From: an uncultured SAR116 cluster alpha proteobacterium
GTDB taxonomy: Bacteria; Pseudomonadota; Alphaproteobacteria; Puniceispirillales; Marisalimonadaceae
Length of the DNA: 55,294 nt
Reading direction: 5' to 3'
NCBI GenBank assembly: GCA_902625215.1
Contig: CACOAO010000013.1
Location: 1-55,294 of the forward strand
The notes under the pieces are model-generated. The model had not been told where the DNA came from. It did no database searches and saw nothing but the letters and a program-made list of their open reading frames with translations. The translations under genes and the position numbers were made by a program. This document shows, piece by piece, positions 1 to 9,639 of the stretch (positions within the stretch are counted from its first letter, which is position 1; every line of letters starts with the position of its first letter).

Positions 1-923
1 ACAAGTATTTGGTTAAAACAAAAAAGACGAATTGCACTTGCTACAGTAATTTCTACATGGGGAAGTTCACCAAGACCTGTAGGAGGACAAATGGCAATAG
101 ACGAAAATGGCGAGATAATAGGTTCTGTTTCTGGTGGGTGTATTGAAGGGGCAGTAATTTCTGAAGGTATTTGTGCTATAAAAGACGGCAAATCAAGAAT
201 AAAAGATTATGGAATCTCAAATGATATGGCTTGGGAAGTTGGATTAGCATGTGGCGGTGAATTAAAAGTTCTTATACAACCTCTAAACCTAGAAGATAAA
301 ATTATATATTCAATTGTAAATAGTATTAAAAAAAGGGAAATTATTAAATTAATAATTAATTGTTTAACTGGCCATAGAAAAATCGATAACACAATTGATA
401 ATCAAATAAGTTATTTTGATGAGTCAAAAAATGAATTCATTCACATAATTGACCCTAAACCTAGATTATTTATTATTGGAGCAGTTCATATTGCGCAAGC
501 TCTTGTTTCATTAGCTGAAATAGCTGATTATGAGGTAATATTAATTGATCCTCGAGATCATTTTGCAACAAAAGATAGATTTCCCAACTGTAAAATAATT
601 AATGAATGGCCAGAGCAAGCGCTCTCAAATTTTGATCTAGATAAAGCGTCGCATTTAGTAACATTAACGCATGACCCTAAAATTGATGACTTAGCCTTAA
701 TCTATTGTATGAAAAAAAAAATTGGATATATAGGATCATTAGGAAGCAAAAAACACATAATAAAAGATGTGAGCGATTAGTTGAAAAAGGTTTCAATAAA
801 GATGAATTATCCAAAATTCATGGTCCAATTGGTCTGGATATAAAAGCAAAAACACCTGCGGAGATAGCCACATCAATATTAGCAGAAATAATAAAGTATA
901 GACGATCTAATTATGGTAAATAA
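1..923 (+). CDS. XdhC/CoxI family molybdenum-enzyme maturation protein, 5' partial and frameshifted
   Basis: Proteins of this family bind molybdenum cofactor and help sulfurate and insert it into xanthine dehydrogenase or CO-dehydrogenase-like enzymes in the cytoplasm. The frame is open from base 1 and reads ATVISTWGSSPRPVGGQM, the usual XdhC N-terminal motif, so the true start lies upstream. A Rossmann-type XdhC C-terminal domain follows (FIIGAVHIAQAL, then LIDPRDHFATKDRFP, then THDPKIDD). The first frame stops at 778-780, but the conserved tail (THNKRCERL, then IHGPIGLDIKAKTPAEIA) continues in the +3 frame to a stop at 921-923. A one-base loss in the A run at 748-753 explains both halves. 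It overlaps the downstream cytidylyltransferase by 11 bases. The family call is firm; whether the gene is broken or miscalled is open. Confidence 0.88.
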
Positions 924-1524
924 AAGAAAAGCTAACCTGGGAATAAAAAAAGTTTTATTAGCTGCTGGTAAAAGTGAACGTTTTGGAGAAAAAAACAAAC
1001 TATCCGAAATTATTAATGGCAAACCTTTAATTAACAATATCTTAGATACATTGTTAGAAATATTTGACACTTCAGAATTAACAATAATAGTAGGACACGA
1101 ACAAAAAATAATTAAGAATTTAATAAATAACGAAGAAATTAAAATTTTAGAAAATATTGATTACAACAGTGGTATTGGAACTTCAATTGCATTAGCAGTT
1201 CAAAATTTAGAAAATTATATTAAAGGAGTAATGATTATTCCAGCAGACATGCCATACATAAATTCTGAAGATTTAATGAATTTAGAAAATAAGTTTTGGG
1301 AATATAATTGCAAAAAAGTTATTATACCTCAATATAAGTCAAAAACTGGCAATCCTGTTATACTTCCAGGAATTTATTTTGACACACTTAAGAAACTCAA
1401 AGATGATTTTGGCGCCAGATCACTTATTGCTGATAAAGATATAATTACCCTCAAAACTGGATTTGGAACAATCTTAGATATTGATACAAGAGACGAACTA
1501 GATAAAGCAAAAATAAAATCTTAA
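913..1524 (+). CDS. MocA/MobA-like nucleotidyltransferase (molybdenum cofactor cytidylyltransferase)
   Basis: A 203-residue protein with the nucleotidyltransferase signature LLAAGKSERFG at residues 15-25, a GIGTSIA segment near residue 87, the metal-binding PADMPY motif near residue 115 and KTGNPVILP near residue 145. MocA-type enzymes join CMP to molybdopterin to give the cytosine dinucleotide cofactor used by xanthine-dehydrogenase-family enzymes. Its ATG lies inside the end of the xdhC-like gene, so the two are probably translationally coupled, and the pairing supports a cofactor-maturation role. MobA (GMP) or another sugar-nucleotide-like transfer cannot be excluded from sequence alone. 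It ends one base from the end of typA on the other strand. Confidence 0.82.
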   Translation: MVNKRKANLGIKKVLLAAGKSERFGEKNKLSEIINGKPLINNILDTLLEIFDTSELTIIVGHEQKIIKNLINNEEIKILENIDYNSGIGTSIALAVQNLENYIKGVMIIPADMPYINSEDLMNLENKFWEYNCKKVIIPQYKSKTGNPVILPGIYFDTLKKLKDDFGARSLIADKDIITLKTGFGTILDIDTRDELDKAKIKS

Positions 1525-1525
1525 T

Positions 1526-3370
1526 TTAAGATGCAGCTCTTGCTGCTTTTTTTCTCTCATGTTCTTTTAAAAATTTTTTTCTAATCCTAAGACTAATAGG
1601 AGTTACTTCTATAAGTTCGTCATCATTAATAAATTCTAATGCAAATTCTAGAGTAACATTTATAGGAGTTGTTAATAAAACAGCGTCATCATTACCAGAA
1701 GCCCTAACATTAGTAAGTTGTTTTCCTTTGAGAGGATTTACAACAAGATCATTATCTCTGCTATGTATACCAATTACCATTCCTTCATATACCTCAATAC
1801 CACTTTTTATGATCATTTTTCCTCTATCTTGAAGGTTAAATAGTGCATATGGAAGAGCCTTTCCTTGACCAATTGATATTAAAGCTCCATTTCTTCTTCC
1901 AGTCTGTAATCCCTTTATAACCGGTCTATACTTATCAAAAGTATGGTACATAAGACCTGAACCAGAGGTTAATGTCAAAAATTCTGTTCTAAAACCTATT
2001 AAGCCTCTACTAGCAATATTATAATCTATGCGAACCCTTCCTTTACTATCAGGCACGATATCGATCAATTGAGCTTTTCTTTCACCCAATTTTTCCATTA
2101 TTTTTCCCTGATGAATTTCTTCTATATCAATGGTTAAGTTTTCAAATGGTTCATTTTTTACATTATCAATAACTTTTGTAATCACTTCTGGAGATGAGAC
2201 ACCCATTTCAAAACCTTCTCTCCTCATGTTCTCAATGAGGATAGATAAGTGAAGTTCTCCACGGCCTGATATTCTAAATTTATCTGGATTTTCTGTGTTT
2301 TCAACTCTAAGCGCTACATTGGTTTTTAATTCTTGATCCAACCGTTCACGAATTGATCTACTTGTAACTAATTTTCCTTCTTGGCCCGCAAATGGACTGT
2401 CATTTACTTGTATCATTATATTAATAGTAGGCTCATCAACTGAGAGCTTTTCTAATGCTTCAAACTTTCCAACTTCACAAACTGTATCGGAAATTTTTAA
2501 CTCCCCTAGCCCACTTATTGCTACAATATCTCCTGCATTAGCTTCATCAACTTCCTTCTTTTCTAAACCATGAAAATTCATTATTTGTAAAATTTTACCG
2601 TGACGAATGTTCCCATTTTCGTTTCCGATAGAAACATTTTGACCTTTTTTTAAATGACCTCTTCTAATTCTTCCAGTTCCTATCAAACCAACATAACTAG
2701 AATAGCTTAAGGCTGATATTTGCATTTGAAGATTACTATTTGGATCAACATTGGGATATGGTACTTTATTAATGATTGTATCAAAGATTGCATCCATATT
2801 ATTTTTTTTATCTGTCAACTCATTGGTCGCCCAACCTTGGATTGCAGATGCATAAACAACAGGAAAATCAAGTTGAGTTTCATTAGCACCTAATTTATCA
2901 AAAAGATCAAAAGTTTGATCTAATACCCAATCTGGTCTAGCACCATCTCTATCAACTTTGTTTATTACAACTATAGGACAGAGCCCTGCCTCGAGAGCCT
3001 TTTTAGTAACAAAACTGGTTTGTGGCATAGGACCATCAACAGCATCAACTAATAATAATACAGAATCTACCATAGATAGAACCCTCTCAACTTCACCACC
3101 AAAATCTGCATGACCTGGAGTATCTACAATATTAATCCTCCATTCTTTCCAATTTAATCCTGTGTTCTTTGATAAAATTGTTATGCCCCGCTCTTTCTCT
3201 AAATCATTTGAATCCATTACTCTTTCAACTAATTCTGTGTGAGCAGCAAAGGTACCAGATTGTTGTAACAACGTATCAACTAAAGTTGTTTTACCGTGAT
3301 CTACATGAGCAACGATGGCTATGTTTCTGATTAATTTTATTTTTTCTTCTGCTGATCTAATATTTTTCAT
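1526..3370 (-). CDS. typA: TypA/BipA ribosome-associated translational GTPase
   Basis: A full-length 614-residue translational GTPase. G1 is AHVDHGKT at residues 21-28, the switch region reads ERGITIL, G3 is [15 protein letters not shown] and G4 is NKVDR. EF-G-like domains and the TypA-specific C-terminal domain follow. TypA/BipA binds ribosomes, aids 50S subunit assembly and becomes important in cold or stress. The ATG at 3370 fits the usual short N-terminus before the P-loop. The gene is convergent with mocA with a one-base gap. Its last codons form the opposite-strand terminator noted above, which may explain the KKAARAAS ending. Confidence 0.97.
   Translation of the reverse strand: MKNIRSAEEKIKLIRNIAIVAHVDHGKTTLVDTLLQQSGTFAAHTELVERVMDSNDLEKERGITILSKNTGLNWKEWRINIVDTPGHADFGGEVERVLSMVDSVLLLVDAVDGPMPQTSFVTKKALEAGLCPIVVINKVDRDGARPDWVLDQTFDLFDKLGANETQLDFPVVYASAIQGWATNELTDKKNNMDAIFDTIINKVPYPNVDPNSNLQMQISALSYSSYVGLIGTGRIRRGHLKKGQNVSIGNENGNIRHGKILQIMNFHGLEKKEVDEANAGDIVAISGLGELKISDTVCEVGKFEALEKLSVDEPTINIMIQVNDSPFAGQEGKLVTSRSIRERLDQELKTNVALRVENTENPDKFRISGRGELHLSILIENMRREGFEMGVSSPEVITKVIDNVKNEPFENLTIDIEEIHQGKIMEKLGERKAQLIDIVPDSKGRVRIDYNIASRGLIGFRTEFLTLTSGSGLMYHTFDKYRPVIKGLQTGRRNGALISIGQGKALPYALFNLQDRGKMIIKSGIEVYEGMVIGIHSRDNDLVVNPLKGKQLTNVRASGNDDAVLLTTPINVTLEFALEFINDDELIEVTPISLRIRKKFLKEHERKKAARAAS
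1533..1553 (+). terminator. Rho-independent terminator for the xdhC-mocA unit, inside the end of typA
   Basis: GCAGC at 1533-1537 pairs with GCTGC at 1542-1546 around a TCTT loop, followed by seven T (1547-1553). The T tract lies on the plus strand, so it would stop transcription of the mocA-like gene. The same bases encode the last residues of TypA (lysine/alanine-rich tail) on the minus strand. The stem is only 5 bp but all-GC except one pair. Confidence 0.55.
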
Positions 3371-3473
3371 TTTATAGTTTCAATAAATTAAAAGTTTTTT
3401 GAGATTGTCTATATAGCTTTTTATTTAACCCCTTGTCATTAAATAAAAGTAAAGATTTATAATTTAATTTAAA

Positions 3474-6400
3474 TCAGACAAATTCTTCTTGTGTAACTTG
3501 AGGTATTGGTTTTATCTTTTCAAATTTAAGGGCTAAAGCTAGTAGTGGAGGAACCATAAGCAAAGTTAAAATTGCTGAAGTAGATAACCCTCCAAAGACT
3601 ACTGTACCAATTCCACGATATAATTCTGATCCAGCACCTGGAAAAATGACAAGTGGAATCAATCCAAATAAACTAGTTAAAGTTGACATGAAAATTGGTC
3701 TAATTCTATTTCTTGTTGCTTCAGTTATAGCATCTGAAATATTAAAGCTGTCATATCTTATATGCCAAAGAGTTTGCTCCACCATTAAAATGGAATTATT
3801 AACAACAATTCCAGTCAAAATTATAAAACCTAACATAGTAAGCATATCCATAGATTGAGAACTAAATTGATTCAAAATAACTAGACCCATTACACCACCT
3901 GCAGCTGCAACTGGGACAGTTATTACGATTACAAAAGGAAGGATAAATGACCTCATTAATACTGTTAGCAATAAAAAAATCACAAAGAGTGCTATCATAA
4001 CGTTATATTGCATTGCTATCCAAGTTCGTTCTAATTCACTTGCAGCACCAGATAAATTTATGGAAATTCCATTAGGTACTTCTTCATTAAGTGGTTTAAT
4101 TACTGAATTTTGCAGTTTTAGAACCGCATCTTCTAAAGAAATACTTTCATGTGGTCGTAATTGTAAGGTAATAACCCTTCTTCCCGATAATCTTTTTATT
4201 TGTTCAGGTACACCTATTAGATTAATATCAGCAACTTGTGACAACCGAACTAATTCCCCAGTCTTTAGAATTAATGGTAAATTTTTTAAGTCATCTATTT
4301 TATTTGTATTAGCTTTATTTGAAGTTAATACAAGCTCAATTAATTTTCCTTCGAAAGGTATTTCAATTACTCTTATACCGTCATTGTAAACGTCTAAGGA
4401 TTGGGCTAATTCTTTAGCTGACATTCCAATTTCAGCTAATTTTTCCGGCATAGGTTTTATTATTACTTGTGGCGATCCACTTCCCATTTGAGGAACAGAG
4501 CGAACTTGATGTCCATCCTTAGGTTGAAACTCTTTTTTTGTAGCTCTAAGAAACTTTTGAGCTATAGGCTGTATTAAATCTAAAGAAGGTCCAGTAATTT
4601 CTAATTTTATTACCCTTGATCCTCCTACTGATCTTCCAAATAATGATGCTTGCTGAGCAAATGCTCTTGCGCCTGGTTGAGCCCTAATTGGTTTGGTTAG
4701 TACTGGTAAAATTTCTTTTACTCTGTTGGGATTTTCTGTTGCTGCTCCTGCAAACGCTCCTCCTGAAAAGGCTACGAAAAAGAAACGTGAAATCTTTGGC
4801 TTTCCATAAGGGCCATCACTATCAGCTTCCCAAAGTGGTTTTGCTGCTTTCTCCATCGCTCTAGATATTTCAACAGTTGATTCTTTGTTATAACCTTGCG
4901 GCACTATTATACGCGCATATACAAAATTTCTATTCCCGTCCGGTAAATAATCAAGTGGAGGAATTAACGAAAATATTATTATTGTGGCAGTTATTATTAA
5001 TACAAAAACAACTGTCAAACCAGATTTTACTGAGCCAGTTGCCCAAGAAGCATATTTTTGTATTAATTTTGCAAAATTACTTGCAGGATTATCTATAAAT
5101 TTAATATTATATGTTCCTTGCTTTTTTTCTTCAGAATTTTTTAGTAATTTTGCCGCCAATGTAGGTATTAATGTTACAGAAATTATAACTGAAATTAAAA
5201 CCGATACTGAAATTGCTATACCTATATCTCTAAATAATTGTCCAACTGGCAAATCAATGAATAATATTGGAATAAAGACAACAACTGTCGTAAGAGCAGA
5301 TCCAAGTATAGGAGCCCAAACTTGTCTAGAACCATTATAAGAAGCCAAAGTGGGGGACATACCAGTTTGTTTTAATCTGTAAATATTTTCTTGGCTTACA
5401 ATTGAAGCGTCTACAACCATTCCAACGGCGAATGCTAAACCAGCTAAGGAAATTACATTTACAGAAAGGCCTAACCAAGAAATTGCCACAAAAGTTCCAA
5501 CAACTGAAACCGGAATTGCAAGCATAATTATGAATGTAGGCCTAAAATTTCTTAAAAAGAGCATTAATATACAAATTGCTAAAATTCCTCCAATTATTAT
5601 ATTTTGCTGAACTAATTTAATAGCTGCATTTATGTAAACTGTTTCGTCATAAACATTGTTTAAGATAAGACCATTTTCAGCAAGAGTACCATTATTTAAT
5701 TTGTCAATTTCTATATTTAAATTTTTAATAATTTCTACAACATTGGAGTTAGGCTCTCTTATAACAGCAAAAGTAATAGCATCTTGTCCGTTCATTCTCC
5801 TAAAACTCGTTGGTTTTTTATAGGACATGTAAATTTTTGCTACATCTTTAAGTTTAACATTGATTGGAACACCGTCTAAACCTTTTTCAGATCGTAAAAT
5901 TATATTTTCAGCAGTTATTGGCGTATATGAAATAGCTTCTGTTCTAAGAGAATAGGTTCTTTTGCCTTCAATAATTTCTCCTGCTGTAACCTGTGCAGAA
6001 CTAGACCTCAGTGCCTCTAAAATATCTGGTATTGAAATTGAATATTCCACTAGTTTTTGTATGTCTAATGCTACTTTTAATTCTTTTTTTTGACCTCCAC
6101 GGAATATTACTTCTGAAACACCTTCAATTCGAGATAACTTTTCTACAATTTCATATTCTACAAAATCACCTAAACTACTTAAATCTTTAATTTTTGACCC
6201 AGGTAATTTAATCATTGCCAATCTTGAAATTGGACTATCATCTGAATTAGATGTACGAACTGTTGGTCGCTTAGCATCAAAGGGTAGACCATCTATCAAA
6301 GAAACCTTACTTAGAAGCTGTACAAGCGCTATATCCATATCTTGACCAACTGAATATGTCAAAGTTACACTCGCAGATCCAAATCTGCTGTCTGATTCTA

Positions 6401-6641
6401 CGTTTTCAACACCTACAAGTGAACTGACTGCTAATTCGACTCTAGTTACAACTTCTCTTTCGACGTCTTTAGGAGAAGCACCTGGCCACGACACTCTTAC
6501 CTGTAAAACTGGTTTGTCTATATCAGGTGTCATTTGTATTGGTATTTTTTGTAAAGAAACGAAACCAAAAGCTATGATTAAAAAAACCATGGCAGCAACA
6601 GCTATAGGTTGTTTTATTGCTAATTTGATTAAATTGTCCAT
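3474..6641 (-). CDS. RND-family efflux pump inner-membrane permease (AcrB/MexB-like)
   Basis: A 1055-residue proton-driven exporter with the standard plan: one N-terminal helix, a large periplasmic porter loop, a helix block near residues 340-560, a second periplasmic loop and a C-terminal helix block. The N-terminus (IPIQMTPDIDKPVLQV, then VSWPGASPKDVEREV) is typical. Transmembrane helix 4 reads VGMVVDASIV, with one Asp where AcrB has two. Helix 10 reads GIVVNNSILMVEQ, without the AcrB Lys. The adaptor gene lies directly upstream on the same strand with 21 bases between, so they form one unit. No outer-membrane TolC-like gene is present here. The substrate cannot be told; drugs, lipids or secondary metabolites are all possible. 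Confidence 0.93.
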   Translation of the reverse strand: MDNLIKLAIKQPIAVAAMVFLIIAFGFVSLQKIPIQMTPDIDKPVLQVRVSWPGASPKDVEREVVTRVELAVSSLVGVENVESDSRFGSASVTLTYSVGQDMDIALVQLLSKVSLIDGLPFDAKRPTVRTSNSDDSPISRLAMIKLPGSKIKDLSSLGDFVEYEIVEKLSRIEGVSEVIFRGGQKKELKVALDIQKLVEYSISIPDILEALRSSSAQVTAGEIIEGKRTYSLRTEAISYTPITAENIILRSEKGLDGVPINVKLKDVAKIYMSYKKPTSFRRMNGQDAITFAVIREPNSNVVEIIKNLNIEIDKLNNGTLAENGLILNNVYDETVYINAAIKLVQQNIIIGGILAICILMLFLRNFRPTFIIMLAIPVSVVGTFVAISWLGLSVNVISLAGLAFAVGMVVDASIVSQENIYRLKQTGMSPTLASYNGSRQVWAPILGSALTTVVVFIPILFIDLPVGQLFRDIGIAISVSVLISVIISVTLIPTLAAKLLKNSEEKKQGTYNIKFIDNPASNFAKLIQKYASWATGSVKSGLTVVFVLIITATIIIFSLIPPLDYLPDGNRNFVYARIIVPQGYNKESTVEISRAMEKAAKPLWEADSDGPYGKPKISRFFFVAFSGGAFAGAATENPNRVKEILPVLTKPIRAQPGARAFAQQASLFGRSVGGSRVIKLEITGPSLDLIQPIAQKFLRATKKEFQPKDGHQVRSVPQMGSGSPQVIIKPMPEKLAEIGMSAKELAQSLDVYNDGIRVIEIPFEGKLIELVLTSNKANTNKIDDLKNLPLILKTGELVRLSQVADINLIGVPEQIKRLSGRRVITLQLRPHESISLEDAVLKLQNSVIKPLNEEVPNGISINLSGAASELERTWIAMQYNVMIALFVIFLLLTVLMRSFILPFVIVITVPVAAAGGVMGLVILNQFSSQSMDMLTMLGFIILTGIVVNNSILMVEQTLWHIRYDSFNISDAITEATRNRIRPIFMSTLTSLFGLIPLVIFPGAGSELYRGIGTVVFGGLSTSAILTLLMVPPLLALALKFEKIKPIPQVTQEEFV

Positions 6642-6662
6642 ATCAAGTGAATATGCCTGAGT

Positions 6663-7784
6663 TTATTTTTTCATTTTTTTTATTTTAATTACTTGGTTTG
6701 GTCTCAAAATTTCATTTCCCTTAATTACTACTAATTGGCCCTCTTTTAGACCTTTTAAAATCTCTATCTTATTTCCAACTGATACCCCACTCTTAATAAT
6801 TTTTTGTCTAGCGAAACCTTTATCAAAAATATATACAAGTTTCTTATTAGCAGCAGGGATGAGCGCATCTTTTGGTATAAGTAATCTAGGAATGATGTCT
6901 CCAACAGGAATGTGTAAAGAAAATCTGGTACCTGACACATTTAAATTTGCAGGTAAAACATCATCCAAACTTATTCTTATTTTCCGAGTGCCAGTTCTGA
7001 TATTTTCTATATTGACAATACCTCGCACCCTCCCAGTAAATTTATTTTGTTTATTATAGATTTCTACTTTAGATCCAATTTTTACTTTTGAAGCAAGGTC
7101 TGATCTTAAATCAGTTTCTATCTCCTTAAATTTAGTACTTAGAATTGATGCTAAAATTTTACCTTTTGTTGTCAAAGTGCCAACTTGTGCAGCAATATTG
7201 ACAATATTTCCGTTAATTGGTGATAAAATTTTTGAAAAACTAAGGTTTTCTTTATTTTGATTTAAGAGAATTTTTAATTTCTTAATATTGTACTTTCTTT
7301 GAGCAATTTGTTGTTGGTTTTCAAGAAGCAATATATTTGCATTATCTAAATTGTCTTGTGTAATAATATTTTGGTTTTTTAAATTTTTTGCACGTTTAAC
7401 TTTAGATAATCTTAGTGATAATTTTTTTTCTAATATATTAATTGTCTGTTTTTCATATTTCATTTCAGCAGAAATCTGTTCTATATTTCTTAGAATATCT
7501 TTTGAATCTAGAGTAAATAATATGTCATTTTTCTTAACATTATCCCCAATATTAAAGTGAATTTTTAAAATTTCCTGATTGATTTTAGACGATATTGTTG
7601 TTGGGTTAATAGATACCAACCTACCTATTGCTTCTGTTTTTTCAGCTATCTCAAAAAGTTTGACTTGGGAAACAATGACTAATGACTCTCTCTTACCTTT
7701 ATTTTTAAAAGAAGATTGAGAATATGATGAAGACGATATCAAAATTGTTAAACTAACTAGAATAGCAACTAAAATTTTCATCAT
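6663..7784 (-). CDS. RND efflux periplasmic adaptor (membrane fusion protein, HlyD/AcrA-like)
   Basis: A 373-residue adaptor linking the RND permease to an outer-membrane channel. It has an N-terminal hydrophobic signal segment ending near a run of serines, a lipoyl-like half (IGDNVKKNDILFTLDSKD), a long Lys/Gln/Leu-rich coiled-coil hairpin at about residues 90-190, the second lipoyl half (SPINGNIVNIAAQVGT) and a beta-barrel plus membrane-proximal region. I chose the ATG at 7784, preceded by GGA at a good distance. A TTG nine bases upstream is also open but lacks its own ribosome-binding site. It is the first gene of the efflux unit. Confidence 0.9.
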   Translation of the reverse strand: MMKILVAILVSLTILISSSSYSQSSFKNKGKRESLVIVSQVKLFEIAEKTEAIGRLVSINPTTISSKINQEILKIHFNIGDNVKKNDILFTLDSKDILRNIEQISAEMKYEKQTINILEKKLSLRLSKVKRAKNLKNQNIITQDNLDNANILLLENQQQIAQRKYNIKKLKILLNQNKENLSFSKILSPINGNIVNIAAQVGTLTTKGKILASILSTKFKEIETDLRSDLASKVKIGSKVEIYNKQNKFTGRVRGIVNIENIRTGTRKIRISLDDVLPANLNVSGTRFSLHIPVGDIIPRLLIPKDALIPAANKKLVYIFDKGFARQKIIKSGVSVGNKIEILKGLKEGQLVVIKGNEILRPNQVIKIKKMKK

Positions 7785-7811
7785 TTTTTCCAATTTTAGA
7801 ATAAAATTTTT

Positions 7812-9422
7812 TTAAATTTGCGGACCAGAGGCTAATAGTTTTTTTCCGTGTTCATTATCACAGAATTTTTGAAAATTATTAATAAAAAGCTGTGCCAATT
7901 CTCTAGCCTTGGTTTCCCATTCATTATTAGTTTTCCAACTTGATCTCGGGTCAAGTAACTCAGATGAAATATTCTTTACTTTTTTAGGAATTGCGAGATT
8001 AAAATAAGGAATAATTTTAGTTTCAACATCATCCAATTCATCATTCAATATTGCGTCTATTATTATTCTTGTATCTTTTAAAGAAATTCGATTACCTTGA
8101 CCATTCCAGCCTGTATTCACTAAAAAAACCTTTGAATTTGAAGCTTTCATTTTCTTAGATAATACATTTGAGTATTTTGTAGGATGCAACATTAAAAATG
8201 CAGCTCCATAGCATGCTGAAAAAGTTGGTTGTGGTTCTGTTATGCCCCTTTCAGTTCCCGCAGTTTTTGCAGTAAATCCTGAGAGAAAATGATATTCCGC
8301 TTGATCGTATGTAAGTTTTGAAACAACAGGCAGCACACCAAATGCGTCAGCTGCTAAAAATATAATTTTAGAAGCATGCGTTCCTTTCGAAATAGGCCTA
8401 ACAATATTATCAATATGGTAAATTGGATATGAAACTCTTGTATTTTCAGTTATAGATGTATCGGAATAGTCAACAATACCATTTTCACTTACACTAACAT
8501 TTTCTAGTAAAGCATCTCTTCTTATTGCTTTATATATATCTGGTTCTTTATCAATATCCAGATCGATGGTTTTTGCATAACACCCACCTTCAAAGTTAAA
8601 CACACCTTCTTCATCCCAACCATGTTCGTCATCACCAATTAGTTGTCTTTTAGGATCGGTTGATAAAGTTGTTTTTCCTGTTCCTGAAAGACCAAAGAAT
8701 AATGCAACAGACCCATCTTCGCCTCTATTTGCTGAGCAATGCATTGAAGCAATATTTCTTTGTGGTAAAAGGTAGTTCATTACAGAAAACATTCCTTTTT
8801 TCATTTCGCCACCATACCAACTTCCACCAATAATTTGAATATTATCAGTAAGATTAAAAGCTATAAATGTTTCGGAATTTAAACCATGTTTTTTATAATT
8901 TTTATTAATTGATTTAGAACCATTTAAAACGTGAAAATCTGGATCAAAATTTTCAAGCTCTTGTCTGGTTGGTCTTATAAACATATTTTTAACAAAGTGA
9001 GCTTGCCATGCTACTTCCATAACAAAGCGTACCTTGAGGGATGTATCCTTGTTTGCTCCGCAAAATGCATCGATTACATAAAGCTTTTTATTGGAAAGTT
9101 GTTCACTAACTGTTTTATATAGACTATCCCATACATTTTTATTAATTGGTTTGTTATCATTTTTAGCAAAGTCTGAAGTCCACCATAAATTCTTTTTGGT
9201 TGTTTCATCTTCTAAAATATACTTATCTTTGGGAGACCTTCCTGTATATATTCCTGTAATAACATTAACAGCACCATTTTGTGTATTTTGAACCTTTTCA
9301 AAACCTTCTAATTTTTTCTCATTTTCTTCATTATATAAAAAATCATAAGAAGGGTTATAAATTATTTCTGAAGTATTTTTTATTCCAATATCAGATAACT
9401 GTTTTTTTATTTTAATGTTCAT
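7812..9422 (-). CDS. pckA: Phosphoenolpyruvate carboxykinase (ATP)
   Basis: Converts oxaloacetate plus ATP to phosphoenolpyruvate, the entry step of gluconeogenesis from TCA intermediates. The ATP-type family is clear from [28 protein letters not shown], the kinase loop [11 protein letters not shown], the metal-binding [17 protein letters not shown] and the C-terminal NTGWNGQG. I start at ATG 9422 (536 residues). A TTG at 9434 adds four residues but would overlap the likely ribosome-binding GAG. In many alphaproteobacteria pckA sits beside the chvG/chvI regulators; here an unrelated hydroxylase is divergent instead. With the propionate and acetate genes in the window it suits growth on organic acids. 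Confidence 0.97.
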   Translation of the reverse strand: MNIKIKKQLSDIGIKNTSEIIYNPSYDFLYNEENEKKLEGFEKVQNTQNGAVNVITGIYTGRSPKDKYILEDETTKKNLWWTSDFAKNDNKPINKNVWDSLYKTVSEQLSNKKLYVIDAFCGANKDTSLKVRFVMEVAWQAHFVKNMFIRPTRQELENFDPDFHVLNGSKSINKNYKKHGLNSETFIAFNLTDNIQIIGGSWYGGEMKKGMFSVMNYLLPQRNIASMHCSANRGEDGSVALFFGLSGTGKTTLSTDPKRQLIGDDEHGWDEEGVFNFEGGCYAKTIDLDIDKEPDIYKAIRRDALLENVSVSENGIVDYSDTSITENTRVSYPIYHIDNIVRPISKGTHASKIIFLAADAFGVLPVVSKLTYDQAEYHFLSGFTAKTAGTERGITEPQPTFSACYGAAFLMLHPTKYSNVLSKKMKASNSKVFLVNTGWNGQGNRISLKDTRIIIDAILNDELDDVETKIIPYFNLAIPKKVKNISSELLDPRSSWKTNNEWETKARELAQLFINNFQKFCDNEHGKKLLASGPQI

Positions 9423-9639
9423 AAAAGATCTCAAAATTAAATTATTTGTGTAAGTTAATGTTTAATATTTTATGCGAAAATTCAAGTTAATAATAATTAA
9501 AAAAATGAAATCAAAAAATTGATATTTATCATGTTATTTATTAGTATTACATAATGTTATTACAGTGTTATTAAACTTTATTTTTCTGAATTCAATTATA
9601 TTCTTAATATAATAAATTAATCGAAAATTTGAAGAAAAT
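9423..9639. other. Intergenic region between divergent pckA and the FAD hydroxylase
   Basis: About 215 bases of very AT-rich sequence that must hold both promoters. I saw no convincing operator, riboswitch, small RNA or tRNA. Base composition makes weak -10-like matches common, so none is called. Confidence 0.6.

Noticed and set aside
3646-5340. Several plus-strand open frames inside the RND permease gene.
   Set aside because: They lie opposite a well-conserved coding sequence, lack ribosome-binding sites and show no recognisable protein features.
9423-9434. A TTG start adding four residues to PckA.
   Set aside because: The ATG at 9422 has the likely ribosome-binding GAG at proper spacing, which the TTG would overlap.
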